64,000 bases of DNA from Chlorella sorokiniana (GCA_025917655.1 CP084612.1:1054001-1118000), one strand, 5' to 3'; positions 27,157-40,258 are shown, numbered from the stretch's first letter. The notes: generated by a model not told the origin, from the sequence alone. Made by a program: numbers and translations.

Positions 27157-30100
27157 ATGCAGAACGGCGATGTTGGCACGGAACAGCTGCCTTTTGTGCA
27201 CTGGCCGTCGATCATCCACCCAGCGCCCCAGGCCTACCTTGCGCTGCCCTTGCCTGCTCCTCCGACCGTCACATACAAATTAGGACCGGAAGAGCAGCAG
27301 CAGGATGCCCTGGCGGACCACACCACACTCCCCAGTCTGATCTGCGCTCTGCAGAGCGTGGATGTCAGCTACCTGTGCGTATGAATGGTGCACATGAACA
27401 TCAACAGGCAGCCCTGTCGCCTGGCAGTGATCCCCGCATAGCTGCGCTGCCCTTGTTGCTGCCGCCAAGAGGCTCCTGCCGCCCGCCGCTGCCTCAACGC
27501 AACCTCCAGCCATCCAGCAACCCCGCCACCTCGCTCCCTCCCTTTCCAGGCAACCTCTGCGTGCTGCTCCCCCAGAGCCGGAGAACCGCGCACTGCACTG
27601 CAGAAGCAGGTGGCGGAGGCAGCGCCAGGCATCTTCTCCGGCACCCAGGTGCCAGCACCCACAACAGCACCGCTGCTGGCCAAGCCCCGCCGCACTGCGG
27701 CCAAGGCTGCAGCAGTCGCCCCTTCCATCGTCGCGCAACCGGTGCAGCAGCAGGTGGTCAGCCCACACGCAGTCGCCCTGCCGGCGCGAGTGGCGGACAA
27801 GCCTCCAGCCGCCAAGCGTGCTCGCGTGGCGCACGTGGCGGTTGCGGCCGCTCGGGCGCAGGAGGAGATGCCGGCTGAGGGAGCCAGCAAGGCGGCAGGT
27901 GGGTCAGCGCCCCTCAAACTCCCAGTGATGCCAGCCTTGCGATGCTGGCAGCCTTCATGCACGATTTCAGCGGCAGGGCAGCCGGCTGATCTTGCCTCTC
28001 CTAGCCTGTCCTGCAGAGGCCTACACTGCGTTCATCACAGACTTTGTCGCGAGGCACGAAAAGGCGGCAGCAGAGCTGGGGGATGCGCGGCAGATCAACG
28101 GTGCGGCGCGTGCTGTGCTGACTGTTAATGTCACCGTGAGCTGTGCCACAGCTGTCGTTCTGCTCCTTAAGTGCTGACGTCGGCTTGGTGGCCCCCATGG
28201 GCTGCAGGCACGGCTGATGACAACGGTGGGCATGAACCTGCAGCAGAGGAGGCTAGCGATGGGGAGGAGGAGGAGGAGGCTGCAGGCGCTGGGCGTCCTC
28301 CGCAGGCTCTGCGCTGCTGCGCGCCGTGCGGCGGCTCTGCAGCGAGACGCTGCGCATGTGCCGTGCCGACCACGTCGCGGCGCTGCGAGCGGTACCGCTG
28401 GACCCACTGCTGCGCCTGCTGCGCCTGCTGCACCGCCTGGTCAAGAGCGGCGCGGGCGGCTGCTGGAGCCCGGCGATACGGTGGGCCCGCCATGCCTGTG
28501 GGGGACCCGTGCGTGCTGGTGCTGGTTTCGCGGCATGCAATGGCTGGCGGCAGCAGACCAGGGGGCAGCGAAACGCTGCGCTGTGTGTGCTGCCCGCCTT
28601 GGTCAGCCGCTCACGGGTGCTCCCGGCTGCTGGCCCTGCCGCCACCTACGCAGGAGCGCAACTCCCGCGCCAAGTCCATCCTGGTGTCGGTGGAGGCGGC
28701 GGCGGCGGCGCTGCACCTGGTGACGGTGCCTGACATGCCGGCGAGGGGTGGGTCCACTTCCCATACTCCGATTAATGCTGAGGCATCGCCAGACTGCCCT
28801 TGATGCCGCCATGCCTTGTGCTCGCCGCCGGCCAAGAACATGCACTGATGCTCGTCTTGCTGCCAGCAAGTGCCGCGCTCGTGGCCGCCCGTACCGCAGT
28901 GTACAACGAGGACCTGATGGAGGCTGTGCTGGACCTGGTGCGCTTCCAGCTCACCTACAACATCTACCCCTTCCACGACGCGCGGCTGCGCCGGCGGCGC
29001 GGCCCAAGCTGGCAGCGGCTGCGGCTGCTGCCTCGGCAGCCGCCGAGGCTGCGACGGGCGCCAGCCGGAAGCTGTCGGCCAAGAAGGCGCGGGAGGCGGA
29101 GGCTGCTGGCGTCGGGTGAGCGTGGTTGAGGGCTGAGACGAGCCTGACGCTGCAACAGCTGCGTTGGTTCGCGCGGCCATGCAGCACCCGGTGTAGGCCA
29201 GCTCACCTGCATCTTTTGCCTCGCTCCCCCTCCCCCCAGCATGCCCCCCGCCATGGGCCCGCTGCTGGACCGCTGCCAGGCGCTGCTGCTGCTGGCCGCT
29301 GACCTGCTGCGAGGTGTGCGACTGCCCGCGGCGGCGGCGCTGCCGCTGCTGCGCGCCGCCGCGGTGGGGCTGGCGGTGGAGGGGCAGGCGCTGCTGCAGG
29401 AGAAGGCGGTGCGCCTGCTGGTGGCCGCCTTTCGGGAGTATCCGGCGCAGGTGCGACAGAAAAGTTCTCAAAATTAAGCGGAGGTTTGGTGTGTGGTGCT
29501 GTGAGTGGGTGGGTGTTTGTATGTAAGGGGTGGGGGTGGGGGTGGGGTGGGTGTTTAGAGGGGGCGTAGGGACGGGAGTGCTCCTCCATCACGACGCTTG
29601 CCAACCCATGCACCTCACCACGCACGCCGGCACCCCCGCCGCTAGCAGTGGGGCTCCCTGTTGGACGAGCTGTTTGCGCACGTGGTGCCGCACCTGGGCG
29701 GCGGCACCCGCGTGCCCCGCGACTTCCCCGCCTCCGAGGACGCCCGCACCTGCATCCAGATGCTGACTGCGGCGGTGCTGCAGATGATACAGGTGGGGGT
29801 TGGGGTGGGGGGGGGGGGGGGGCCGGCGCGCGGATGGGCGGCCTATGAGGGGATCCACAACTTCTACCAGGCCCTGCAGCGCGGCAGACCCAGCCCTCCT
29901 CTTAACTCCTCATGACATGCCTCACCGCAACGTGGCACCCTACCCCATGCCCCCCCCCCCCCGCCCCCACCCCCCACCCCTCCCTCCCCACACAAACACA
30001 CACACACACACTCACACACACACCACCCAACACACAACACACCACTGAACACCATTCCCTGCAGGGCTGCGTGGACCTGCCCCCATGGACTGCCCCGCGG

Positions 30101-33100
30101 AGCGCCTGGCCGACTGCTACAAGGGCGCCGCCACCTGCGCCGACTACTTCTGGATGCTCTGCTTCGACAGGTGGCGCCTGGGCTGCGCTGGGCTGCCGGC
30201 AGGGCGGCTGCTGCCCTGCCCCGCACCCTGCCGTGCCGTTCTAGAGAGTCAGCGGCGCCAGATGGCTCAGCATGGCATCTGTTGATCGGAAGCTGCCCTC
30301 TGAGCTGCCGCTCTTGCCCTACATACACACGACGCCAACGTTGATGCCCCTTCCCCCTCTCCCCCACACACACTCGTACACGCACAGGCTGCCCGGCGCC
30401 CGCGGCGCCAAGGCCGAAAGCGACCTGGACGTGCGGCCGCTGCTGAGCGCCCTGCTGCGGGACCTGCTGGCCTGCGCCCACCTGCCCGCCTGGCCCGCGG
30501 CGCCCTTCCTGCTGCTGCGCCTCGCCGCGCTGCTGCAGGGCGAGCGCGGGCTGCGCCACGCAGACCCGCACGTGCGCCAGCACAGTCTGGACCTGCTGGC
30601 CAGCCTGGCGGCGCAGCTGTATGCGGACGAGGTGGCGGTGGCCGCTGACGCGCCGCTGCTGCGGCAGCTGGCTCAAGAGTTCGGAGGTGAGTGCAGGGGG
30701 CTGCCGCACCTGCCTCGCTCGACCTGCTACCAGCACAGGTACTCTGGTGGTCATGGAAAGGCCAGCCACTCTTTTTCGCTTATGTGGCGGCTGCCAGTGG
30801 TCGTGCAACTCCCTGTCATGCGGCTATCCCCACCCCGCACACCCCACTCCGCCACTTTGACTCACGCGCCCCCAGGCTCCGACGATGTGGCCGAGGAGGC
30901 CCCTGGTCTGCTGCTGGCGTATCTGTCAGACCCGCGGCGCGCCAGCCACGCGGCCACCGCCTCCGCCCGCGCATTCTTGCTGTGCCAGGCGTTCGCCGAG
31001 GAGGTGACGCACTTGCAGAAGGCGGGGGCGGCGCAGGAGCAGCTGACAGAGAAGCTGGTACAGGTGGGGGCCAAGGCGCGGGGGGGGGGGCGGGGGAGAG
31101 GGGGGGAAGGGGGGATTGTCAGGACCTGGCTGTGTGGAAGGAGCTAAAGAAGGGGCTGGGCAAAAGAGGTTGGAAACCTGCTCAGGAAACAAGGGAAGCA
31201 CCCTCAACACAAAGCTGACCGAGCAGGCGATCCTCCTGCACATTGCGCGCCTGCTGCCCTGCTGCAGTACCGGCGGCAGCGCGAGGAGCTGGAGGCACAG
31301 GGGGCGGAGGTGGGGCTGGATGCGGAGCAGGCGCAGCGGCTGACGCGCTACGTGGTGCAGGTGGGGGCGGGAGCGCCGGCTGTTTCCTGCGCTGAAGCGG
31401 CGGTGTTCGCGAGCGCAGCTGGCTTTCCTCACCCACCCTGGAAGGGCCCAGCTCAGCGGCATCAATGGCCGGCGTGAAGGCATGCGCCGCCAGACAGCTC
31501 CAACTTCCGAAGCACGGCGTCGCGCCCAACGCGCCCCTCCCCCGTCGCGCCCACTGCCTCCCCTGCCCCGCAGTCGTCCCTGGGCCGCGCCCGCGCCTCC
31601 ATGGTGCAGTGGCTGCTGGAATGCCTGGCACCCGTGGGGCAGGCCCCCACCACGCGCTGCAAGGCGGTGCGGGCGCTCGGCGAGGTGGCGGCGGCAGACC
31701 CGCGTGTGCTGGACGCGCCCGGCGTGCAGGCGGCCGTGGAGCGCGCTCTGCAGGTGTGTGTGTGACGCAGCGAGGAGAGCGTCGGGTGGCCGCCGCGGGG
31801 GATGAAGGGGGCGGGGCGGCGCCAGGAGGAGCTTTGATCCACGGACAGGGATGAGTCGGCGGGCCAAAGCAGGCAGCGGCAGGCGGCTACCATGCAGACC
31901 CCAGCTGCATGTGCTCGCCCGCATGCAACATCCCCTCGCTACGCCCTTTGCTGTCGCATCGAACAAGTTTGGTTTGCGTGTGACGCGCCCCCCCCGCTCA
32001 TCCTGCCAGGACGAGGCGATCAGCGTGCGGGAGGCGGCGGTCAGCCTGCTGGGGCGCCACGCGGCGGCCAACCAGGCGCTGGCGCTGCGCCTGTTTGCCA
32101 CGCTGGCCCGCGCCGCCACCGACCCGGGCACCAGCGTGCGCAAGAGCGCCATCAAGATCCTGTGGGAGAGCTGCATCCGCGCCCCTGGCTTCCCCCTCGC
32201 CACTGGTGCGCCACCGGGCCGCAGCAGCGCCTGAAACGCTTGCAGAAGGCAGCAACAGCGCGTGAGGAGCCTGCTCCCAGCAGAGTGCACGACCCAAGCC
32301 AGCTCCCCTCTGCTGGGCCAGGTTGCCGAGCCAGGTCGCCCAGCCACAGCTGCGGCCCCGCCTCCCCCTCACCCCCTGCGGTGCAGATGCGTGCAAGCAC
32401 GTGCTGATGCGGGCGGCTGATCCCGAGGAAAGCATACAGGACATGGTGGCGCGCGTGTTCCACAGGTGAAGGCGGGGGGGGGGCTGTGTTGGGTGAGCTG
32501 GCCTCCAGGGCCAACCGCAGCTGCAGAAGCTTTCACGCTCCAGCTGCCAGCAGGGGAGCACGGAGCAGGGCTGCGAGTCGGAGCAGCGCCTCGAAGGTTG
32601 CCAGGCTGAGGGTCTCCTGCTGGTCCGCCCGCCGCCAAGTAACGCCTGCCTGCTCCGCCTGCGCACCCCCTCGCCAGCCTGTGGTTCACGCCGCGGCTGG
32701 AGGTGGAGGAGGGCGGGGCGCGGGTGGCGCGCAGCGCGGCGCAGCGCGCGCAGCAGCTGGCTGATGTGGCGGCCGCCGTGTACGAGGCCGGGGGCCGCGC
32801 CATCCACCTGCCGCTGGAGCAGGCGCACCCGCTGGTGGCGGTGCTGCGCGCCGCTCTGGGTGCCGGCGCCCGCGGGGACCTCAAGGTGGGGCGGATTGGG
32901 TTGGGAAGGGCGGTGGCAGTGAGGAGTTTGGGGCATCGCTGGTGGCGTGGACAGCCATCCTTCCGGATCAGCCGGCCCTGCATAGACCCTTGACACGTCG
33001 TGCCTCCGTTTGCGGCTGGGTTGGGCGCCTGGGAGGCTCCGCTGGCGGCAACGGCGTCCCTGCGCCGCCCAGCTGCGCCAGCCAGCTTGTCAGCTCAGCG

Positions 33101-36100
33101 CTGTCTGCCTCCCACCGCGACCGCTGCCGCGCAGAGGGAGGTGGCGGCTGGGCGCGAGGTGGCGGCGGCGCTGCTGGAACTCTTCCTCACCGCGCAGGAG
33201 ACTTCGCAGGTGGGTGGGCAAAGCAGCGGGATGGCTGTTTGCCACTCCTGGCCGCATGTCGCGCTGCGCTCTGCAGTTACGCAGCACCTGGCAGGCCTGT
33301 GGCAAGGCTCTAGGCCTGGACGCCCCCACCCCCACCCCCACCCCACCCCCCATCGGCTTCTCCAAATTGGCTTCTGCAAAGTTCGTTTGACGTCCCCGCC
33401 CCATGCGCAGGCTGGGGAGCAGGCAGGGTTCCCCCACCTGCTGGCGCTGCACGCCTTGCCGTCACCGACGTGGACCTGTGCATGCCGCCCAGCGACGCCG
33501 GCAAGTTTGTGCGCAGCCTGGCGCCGTACCTGAAGGTTGCCCCAGGTGGGGGTGCTGGGGTTGGGGTGCTGGTGGGGTGGAAGGGTGCTTGACATGAGTT
33601 GAGAGCAGAAGAGATGCCGCGGCTGCGGGCTGCCGCGTGTGACGTGGGATAAGTGGGAACGCGGGCGGCCAGCCAAGCAGCTTTGCCTCCAGGGCTTGCT
33701 GCGCCGGGGGCTGACGCCTGTGTCTGTTGCCCGGCACGCAGACTCGGGGGAGGGCGGCGAGGTGGCGCGGCGGCGCGGGGCCGAGGCGCTGCTGTGCGTG
33801 CTGAGCGTGCTGGGAGGCGTGCTGGGCCAGCAGGCGCGCTGCGAGGCCGCCACGCTGGCGCAGCTGCTCCCGACCTGCTGCACCTGGTCAACCGGCACCC
33901 CTACGTGCAAGTGCTGGCGGCGGCCGCAGCCTGCCTCACCACGCTGGCGGCCAAGGAGCCCGCAGCCGCCACCCAGCTGGCTGGCTGCGCCGCCTTCTAC
34001 GCCACCCGGCTGCGGGAGGCGGCCGCGGCGGCGGAGGACCCCGCAGCGGCGGCGCCGCAGCAGCCCGCGCTGCTCTGCCGCTTCCTCTTTATCCTGGGCC
34101 AGCTGTGCCGCCGCGGCGCAGACGTGCTGGAGGCCACGCCCCCGAGGGCGGCGCGCCGCCGCTGGCCATGGCCGAGTGCCAGCGCATCTTCGTGTCGTTC
34201 TGCGGGGCTGGGCAGAAGGACTTGAAGGTGCGCCCGGGGGTGGGGAGCAGCAGCAGCAGGGCGCTGCTCGCACGCTGCCCGCTGCCGCTGGTGCCGCATG
34301 CTCTGCGCGGCTGTCTCGGGCAAGGTCCCCATGTTTTCAGCCTGCCCCCGGCCATTTACGCAGGTGGCGGAGGCTGCCCTGGGGGCCATCGGCGCCCTCA
34401 CCATCGCGCGCCCCGCCGTGATGGTGGACCACCGCTCGGCCGCCCACCGCATCATGAAGGCGGCGCTGCAGCGCACCGCGCCGGAGCCGCTCAAGCTCAA
34501 GGCCCTGTCCAACCTGATCGACCTGCTGCGGGCGGATGAGGACGACATGCTGGTGGCGCAGGCCGACGGCGGGAGGCGCTGGGCGGCGCCGCGCCCCAGC
34601 CCAAGGCCGTCGGCGCCGCCAAGCGGCGCGGCCGCAAGTCGGCGGCGGCCGCCGCGGAGGAGGCGGCGGCGGCCGCAGAGGGCCGCGGCCTGGCCACGCA
34701 GAACGGGCAGGGCGACACGCTGAGCCAGAGCAGCAGCATACTGCAGGACAACTGGCCCGCGGTGCTGGCCCTGGCCACCGACACCACGCCGGCGGCCCCG
34801 GTGCCGCCGCCACCAGCCCGCCTGGCTCCGCTGGCGGCGCTGACCTGGCGCCAGGCACGCACGTGCGGCGGCGCGCCATCGAGCTGATGGAGATCGTGCT
34901 CAGGTGGAGCTGGGGGCTGGCGGGGCAGAGCGGGATGCAAGGCGTCTGGCAGCACCGTGCAGCTGCGGGCATGCAGCCGCTGCCCCTGCGCCTCTGCATG
35001 CGCGGCTGCCCACCGCATCACTCCTCCCCTGCCGTCGTGTCTTCCCAAGAGATGGGTGCAAGGGGTGCACGCTGCCCTCCTTTCCCCCATACCCCCGAAC
35101 GCACACGTGCACGCCACTACCGCCGCCACCACCCATGCACGCTTTTGTACACACCGTCACCGCCCCCACCCAACACCCGCAGGGGCGGCCTGGTGGGCCC
35201 CTGGACGGCGGTGGCGCCCCTCATGGCCCTGGCCGCCGACCCTCTGGAGGAGGTGCGGGGGCGGGCACTGCGCCTGCTGCGCACGCTGTGCGACAAGCAC
35301 CCGCGCTACCTGGACGCCGACCGGCTTTGCAGCGGGGTGGTGGAGGCATACCGATTCAGGAGCGCGTTGGCTCAGGTGGGGACAGAGGGGGTACCGGGGT
35401 GGGGTGGGAGGTGCATGCCGTGTGTGTGTGTGTGTGCGTGTGTGGGGGGGGGGGAGGATGCAACGAGGGAGGGAGGGAGCGAGTCAGCATCAAAATGTCA
35501 TGGGACCCAGCATTGACCCCTCTTCCCCCTGAACCCACACCACCCCGCCCAGGCCTCTAGCGCCGGGTACCGCGGCTGGGAGGGCGGCGCGCCGCCGCAG
35601 GCGCTGGCGGGGCTGTCCGCCGTGTACGTGCACCTCATCCAGCCCCGCTTCCAGCTCAAGTGCGACTTCCTGCGCGGCCTGCTCAAGCGCCTGCGCCTCG
35701 GCGCCTGCCTCCTCAGCGCCCGGCGCCGCCGAGGCCGACCCCCGCCTCCTCGCCTTCTGCGCCGCCGTGGCTGCGGGGCTGCCCTACCGCCGCGGCGACG
35801 AGCCGTGCCTCGTGGTGCAGGTGGGTGGGTGGGTGGGTGGGTGGGCAGGAAAGGGAGGGGGAGGGGCGCCGAGCTGGCACAGGCTGCTTGAAGCAGGTGC
35901 CGCCGCCTATCGGACCAGTCCGTCAGGCGCACTGCTCAGCCGCCTTCCTTGCGCCCCTCGCCCGATGCCCCAACAGGAGATCAACGCGATTGTGAGCCGC
36001 AGCGGCGAGTCGGTGAAGGAGGAGCTGAAGCGCTCGCTGTATGGCACGGCGGTGAGCCACACGAGCTGCCTTGGCCTGTTGCACACTCATTCCCACGTTC

Positions 36101-37250
36101 TGGCTGGGCTTTGGCCTGCCCTGCTGGCCTTTGCTTCTCTGATGGCCTGCCTCATACTTGGACATTTTGCTTTGAGAGCTAGACTCGCTTCCTGTCTCTC
36201 CTGCAGGCCGCCGCCGGATCGCCCGCCGCAGCGCCCACCTCCCCAGGCCCCGCCAGCGTGCAGCTCATGGCTCAGTGCAAGGCCAGCCTGGCGCTCAGCC
36301 TGCTGCTGCTGGTGAAGGAATACCTGAAGGCCGCCTACAGCGTGAACGGGGAGCGCATCGTGGCGTTTGCGGCGGGTGAGGGGGGCGCGTGCGGGAGGGC
36401 AGGCGGGGGCGGGCCAGGGCTGCAGCAGGGTGGGGTCGCCGACTGCATGTGGAGGCCAGCGCGGCACCGTCTGCTGGCTGCGCAAAGGCTGACCCCGCGA
36501 GGGCGCCCCAGCACAGCACAGCCCTGCGCTCACATGCACCGCGTGCACCCCCCTCCGCACAGCGGGGAGCGGCGTCGCGCCGAGGAGAAGGTGGTGGTGT
36601 CGGCGCTGCCCGCGGTGCCCACCCACCTGGACAAGCTGGACCTGGGGGCGCACCGCGATCCGCAGCGCCTTCGATCGCAGTACAAGGTGCGGTACCGTGG
36701 TGGAGCGGCACCGCTCCTGCCGCTGCCGCTCGCGGTGCTGCTGCTGTTGGGGGCGGTGAGGAGGCAGGCAGGGTGCGGGTTGACGGCGCTGCCCAAGGCC
36801 CCGCCCTCCCCTCTGCCGCTTCCCTGCAGCTGTTCAAACAGCTGATGAAGCGGGACGCGGCCGATTACGGGCACCTGCTGGCGTCGGGGCGGGGCAAGCG
36901 CGGTGGGTCGGAGGAGCCCGACGCCCCGGGAAGCGGCGGCGGCGGCGGCGACGTGACATCCCCGGGCGGCGAGCCTGGGGACGACGCCACTCCAGGCTGG
37001 ATGGAGGGCCTGGGGCAGGCGCCAGCGGGGACGGGCCATGGGCGGGGCCGCGGGGGGGCGCGGCGGCCGCGGGGGCGGTCCACCGGCCGCGGCGGCCGCG
37101 GGCGGGGCAGCACCGCTGGCGGCCGCGGGCGGAAAGCGCAAGGCGGCGGGCAGCAGTGATGAGGAGGACGACAGCGGCGGGTCCGGGGACGACTACGAGC
37201 CGCGCCCGCGCGCCGCCAGTACCAGGAAGCGGCTGCCCATGACGCACTGA
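27157..37250 (+). CDS. SCC2: cohesin loader SCC2 / NIPBL (Nipped-B)
   Basis: HEAT-repeat protein that loads cohesin on chromosomes with SCC4. The longest gene here, about 10.1 kb with more than 20 exons. It starts MQNGDVGTEQLPFVHWPSII; a basic/Pro-rich N-terminal part and an acidic stretch EEEEEAAGAG precede the first helices. Conserved pieces: LMEAVLDLVRFQLTYNIYPF (28.9 kb), ADYFWMLCFDR (30.1 kb), DEAISVREAAVSLLGRHAAA and DPGTSVRKSAIKILWESCIR (32.0-32.2 kb, the signature HEAT region), LKALSNLIDLLRADEDDMLV (34.5 kb), RRRAIELMEIVLR (34.9 kb) and VAPLMALAADPLEEVRGRAL (35.2 kb). The Nipped-B C-terminal domain has CKASLALSLLLLVKEYLKAA (36.3 kb). A low-complexity tail ends RAASTRKRLPMTH. At least five one-base frame breaks occur (33869-33871, 34139-34143, 34571-34573, about 34.79 kb, about 35.72 kb). 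Confidence 0.88.
29795..30045 (+). repeat. G-rich and C/CA-rich tracts at opposite ends of SCC2 introns
   Basis: An 18-20 bp G run follows the donor at about 29793. The next intron carries a C run (29949-29961) and (CA)n repeats up to its acceptor at about 30064. They are simple-sequence repeats inside introns, not coding. Confidence 0.7.
35418..35455 (+). repeat. (GT)n and G-run microsatellite in an SCC2 intron
   Basis: GT repeats followed by a G run of about 10, some 45-80 bp downstream of the donor at about 35374. Confidence 0.8.
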
Positions 37251-37895
37251 CGCGCCTGTACACCATGCCCGCTCGTACGCTCCCCAATCACAGCCTGCTG
37301 GATGGAGCATTTCTGGCTGCCTCGCTGCAGCCCTGTACCCTGCCAAATAGCCCTGACTGACCCCAGCACCTTTTTCCATTCCTCAACACTGCAATGCTTT
37401 CATGCCGCCATGCTTTGCGCTTCTCCTGCGCTGTGTTACAGCACCGAGTCTGAGGAACGTTTCGCTGTCGAAACAATATGCTTGCATCGATCATGACGCG
37501 ATGATGCGGTTGGCAGAAACTGCCGACATGCAGCAGCGGGAGACTGGAAGCCCCTTGTATGCTTTGAGTGCTGCGGGCGAAGCAAGCCCCGCATTTCTGC
37601 CGCTGCTTTGGCTGCATGCCGTCTTTCACTTACTGGACATCTTCACTTGCCGAGCGCACCCCCTCAGCCTGAGCGCCGCCGCTTATCGGGCTCCTTCCTT
37701 CTGCCGCCTGCACTCACAAGAGCATAACTATTCAATACTACGACCTCCCATAAAAGCGGAGTGAGCGAGCACCGCCTGAGAACAGCGTCCCGCCTTAACC
37801 CGCTGCCGCTGCCGCCACGCGTGTACATGTTGCGTTGCCACCCTGTTGCACAGTTGGTAACTCAGCTTGCCGTGAGCCTGTGTTGATGCAGCAAC
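37251..37895. other. intergenic, SCC2 3' flank
   Basis: AT-richer than its surroundings. It should hold the SCC2 3' UTR and the promoter of the small basic-protein gene. No exon, RNA gene or repeat was recognised. Confidence 0.5.
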
Positions 37896-38685
37896 ATGTC
37901 CAAGAAGAACAATCAGGGCACACGGCGAAATATGCATGCCGCAAGGCTGGAGAGTGAGTTTGCCGCATGCTCCCCTGCTGCACAGCAGGGACTGACTGTT
38001 TTCCGCTGCACCTGCATGGCGTCAGCTCAAGCCGTGAAGCCCCTCTGAACGCCCCGGCCGTGAAGCCCCTCTGAACGCCCGGCTCCGGCCCTGCAGGAGA
38101 GAAGGAAGAGGCAGCGAAGCGTGCCGCAAAGCAAGGCGCGCAAGCAGGAGCGCATCTCCGAGGCGGCGGTGAAGGGCGTGGCGGTGCCCAAGCGGCTCAA
38201 GCGCAAGCAGAAGAAGGGCGTGCGCATACGCAAGAACCTGGTGGTGCGGGTGAGCGGAGCGGGAGGGGCGGGGCAGTGCTGCAGGGAATGCCGCTGCTGC
38301 AGTATCAACGTCAAGGCCTTGTAGGGAGGCAGCAGCCGGCTTGGTGAAGTGGCAAGCGCTCAGCCTTCAGGCTTGTCTGGTCGTTCCACCCGCCGTCTTT
38401 CCCCCTCAACCGGGCCCCCAGGGCATCAAAGTGACTGACGCGGAGAGCAAGCAGCGGATCAAGGAGGTGCTGGCTGCGGAGGAGGCGATGAAGGATCTGA
38501 TGATGGACATGGAGGGGCCGGCCGCGGAGCAGGCCGCGGCAGGGGCGGCGCAGCAGCGGGGGCAGGACAAGCAGCAGCGGCGGGTGGGCGTGGGCGGCGG
38601 CGCCAAGGTCAAGGGCAGCAGCGTCAAGGTGAAGGCGGGCAAGGCGGGCAAGAAGGCCAAGGGGGAGGGCATGGCGCTGGGTTAA
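37896..38685 (+). CDS. small lysine-rich protein, possibly nucleolar
   Basis: Three exons. Exon 1 gives MSKKNNQGTRRNMHAARLE and ends at a GTGAGT donor (37954). Exon 2 (38098-38249) gives KEEAAKRAAKQ, then ARKQERISEAAVKGVAVPKR and LKRKQKKGVRIRKNLVVR. Exon 3 (from 38423) gives IKVTDAESKQRIKEVLAAEE, AMKDLMMDMEG, and a Lys/Gly-rich tail ending KKAKGEGMALG. The frame of exon 2 changes near 38140 at a short CG run, where two bases seem to be missing. Strong basic charge and the KRK clusters suggest a nuclear or ribosome-assembly factor; no named family was recognised. TGTAA follows at 38763-38767. Confidence 0.65.
38031..38081 (+). repeat. 26-bp tandem duplication in intron 1
   Basis: The unit GCCGTGAAGCCCCTCTGAAC plus a C-rich end occurs at 38031 and again at 38057, almost identical, just before the acceptor of the small basic-protein gene. 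Confidence 0.85.
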
Positions 38686-38762
38686 CCATGGGCTTGCCCC
38701 TACGCCCCACTTCCCCCACCCACACCCACACCTGCCACCTGCTGCGACTGGACTGTCCACCA

Positions 38763-38767
38763 TGTAA
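38763..38767 (+). terminator. TGTAA polyadenylation signal
   Basis: TGTAA lies 78 bp past the stop codon of the small lysine-rich protein gene. Confidence 0.4.
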
Positions 38768-39396
38768 CCTCGGCTGTGCCACCTGTATGGCGGTGCCGCC
38801 TTTCTTCCCACACTCAGGGAGGATGAAGCGTGGGACGAACCAATCTTGCCTTCAGCCCAGGCCCCATCCATCCTGCCTTGGAAGCAGCATGCAGATCTGG
38901 CTTTGCTCCGCCTCAGAACGTAGGCAGGGAGCCCCACCCTTTGGTGGCACTGCAGGGAGGTGGGCCCCGCTGCCAGAGCAGCCACCAAAGCCAAGGCTGC
39001 GCTCACCGTGCCTGCCGGGCAGCATCCAAGGCGCCCCTGATCCCACATTCTGCCATGGTCGCATGCCCCGCTTGTCCCGCCGCGGCGGCCGCCGCCCTAG
39101 CACGCTCGGAAGGGCAGGCGAGCTTGAGGATGAGGTGCCTCCCAAAGTTCAAGCAGCAGCAGCTGAAGCCGGCGCATCCGAGGCCGCCATGCATGACCTG
39201 GTGCACGAAGCGCCCCTGCTGACCGTGACGCTGCTACACGCTGTCGCATCGGCGGCGGCAGGGCTGGCGTGGACCGTGGCGCATGGCACGGTGGGGGATG
39301 CGGCGCGATGCAGTTCCTCTTGTGCCTGCCACACCTGGCACCCTGCATGCCTGTACAGGTCATGTCTGTGCATCCACAAACCCGCCGTCCCTGCAG
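38768..39396. other. unassigned stretch before the SWIB exons
   Basis: It may hold the promoter and first exon of the SWIB-domain gene. A plus-strand segment near 39.13-39.22 kb (KVQAAAAEAGASEAAMHDLV) looks mildly coding, but I could not join it convincingly to the downstream exons. Confidence 0.3.
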
Positions 39397-40258
39397 CAGG
39401 CAAGTGTTGAACAGAGCAGCGCTGCTGCTGACCAGGTCACGGAAGCAGCAGATCAGGAGAGTGTGCAGGGGTGAGCTCCGCTGAGATACCCTGGTAGTCA
39501 GCTTTCATAAGTTAGGCAATATCCAAAGCTAACTGTGATGCTGGCAGTGTGGACGCAGAGGGGGGGAATCAGCTCGCCTGCCTTTCTCTGCCTGCAGGCA
39601 GGGCACACCACCCAGCAGCCATCCCAGCCGCAGCCCTCGCCAGGCATCAGCGCTGTCCCCCAGCTGCGGGAGTTCCTGGGAGCCGACACAATGCCGCGCT
39701 GCCAGGTGGGCCCGCGCATCGCATTGCGCCAACGCCGGCAGACCCATGTTTGATAGGCCTGCGTGCTGCACTGCCCCGCCCCTCCCTGCCACCCCAGCCA
39801 GGTCGTGAAGCGCTTGTGGCAGTACATCAAGCAGCACAGGCTGCAGGATCCCGACGACGGGCGCATCATCCGGTTTGGTGCGGCTGCAGGCACAGGCGGC
39901 GGCTTGCATGCATGCAACCTGGCGCAGGGAGGGCAGCAGCCGCTAGTGGGTGGACGGTGCGGTGTGCCAGGGAGGGCCCACTTGCATGTCTTCCATGCAC
40001 AACTGCAGACAGCCGCTTGCGGAAAGTGTTCCCAGGGGAGCGAAGCAACATTTTCGCCATCCACAAGCTGCTGTCCAGGCACATGAGCGCAAGCGGTGTG
40101 AGGCTGCCCCTGCGTTCCGTCTGCCTGCTGCTTCGCTTGCGCATGCTGCGGGAAGTGAGACGAGTTTTCTGCACCTCTTTGCCTGCGCTACGCGCTCCTG
40201 TCACGCGCAGGAAAACTTGGAACCGCAGCCGGGGAGGACCCCCAGTGCAGAGCTGTGA
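39397..40258 (+). CDS. SWIB/MDM2-domain protein (5' end uncertain)
   Basis: SWIB domains occur in SWI/SNF-type chromatin complexes and in small plastid or nuclear proteins of plants. The domain is spread over three exons: AVPQLREFLGADTMPRCQ (about 39600-39704), VVKRLWQYIKQHRLQDPDDG then RIIRF (39803 on), and DSRLRKVFPGERSNIFAIHK with LLSRHM (40010 on). The last two join at a GTGCGG donor to restore IIRFDSRLRKVF. An upstream exon (39397-39472) reads EQSSAAADQVTEAADQESVQ. The 3' end is ambiguous: a GTGAGG donor joined to the acceptor near 40210 gives ENLEPQPGRTPSAEL and a stop at 40258. In another frame the same exon encodes SSEEEEKLKQRVKLLEQQEQ, a coiled coil. The start codon is not identified. 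Confidence 0.7.

Noticed and set aside
27157-37250. SCC2 as a pseudogene because of several frame breaks
   Set aside because: The same kind of breaks occur in most genes here, at homopolymers, while splice sites and conserved residues are intact.
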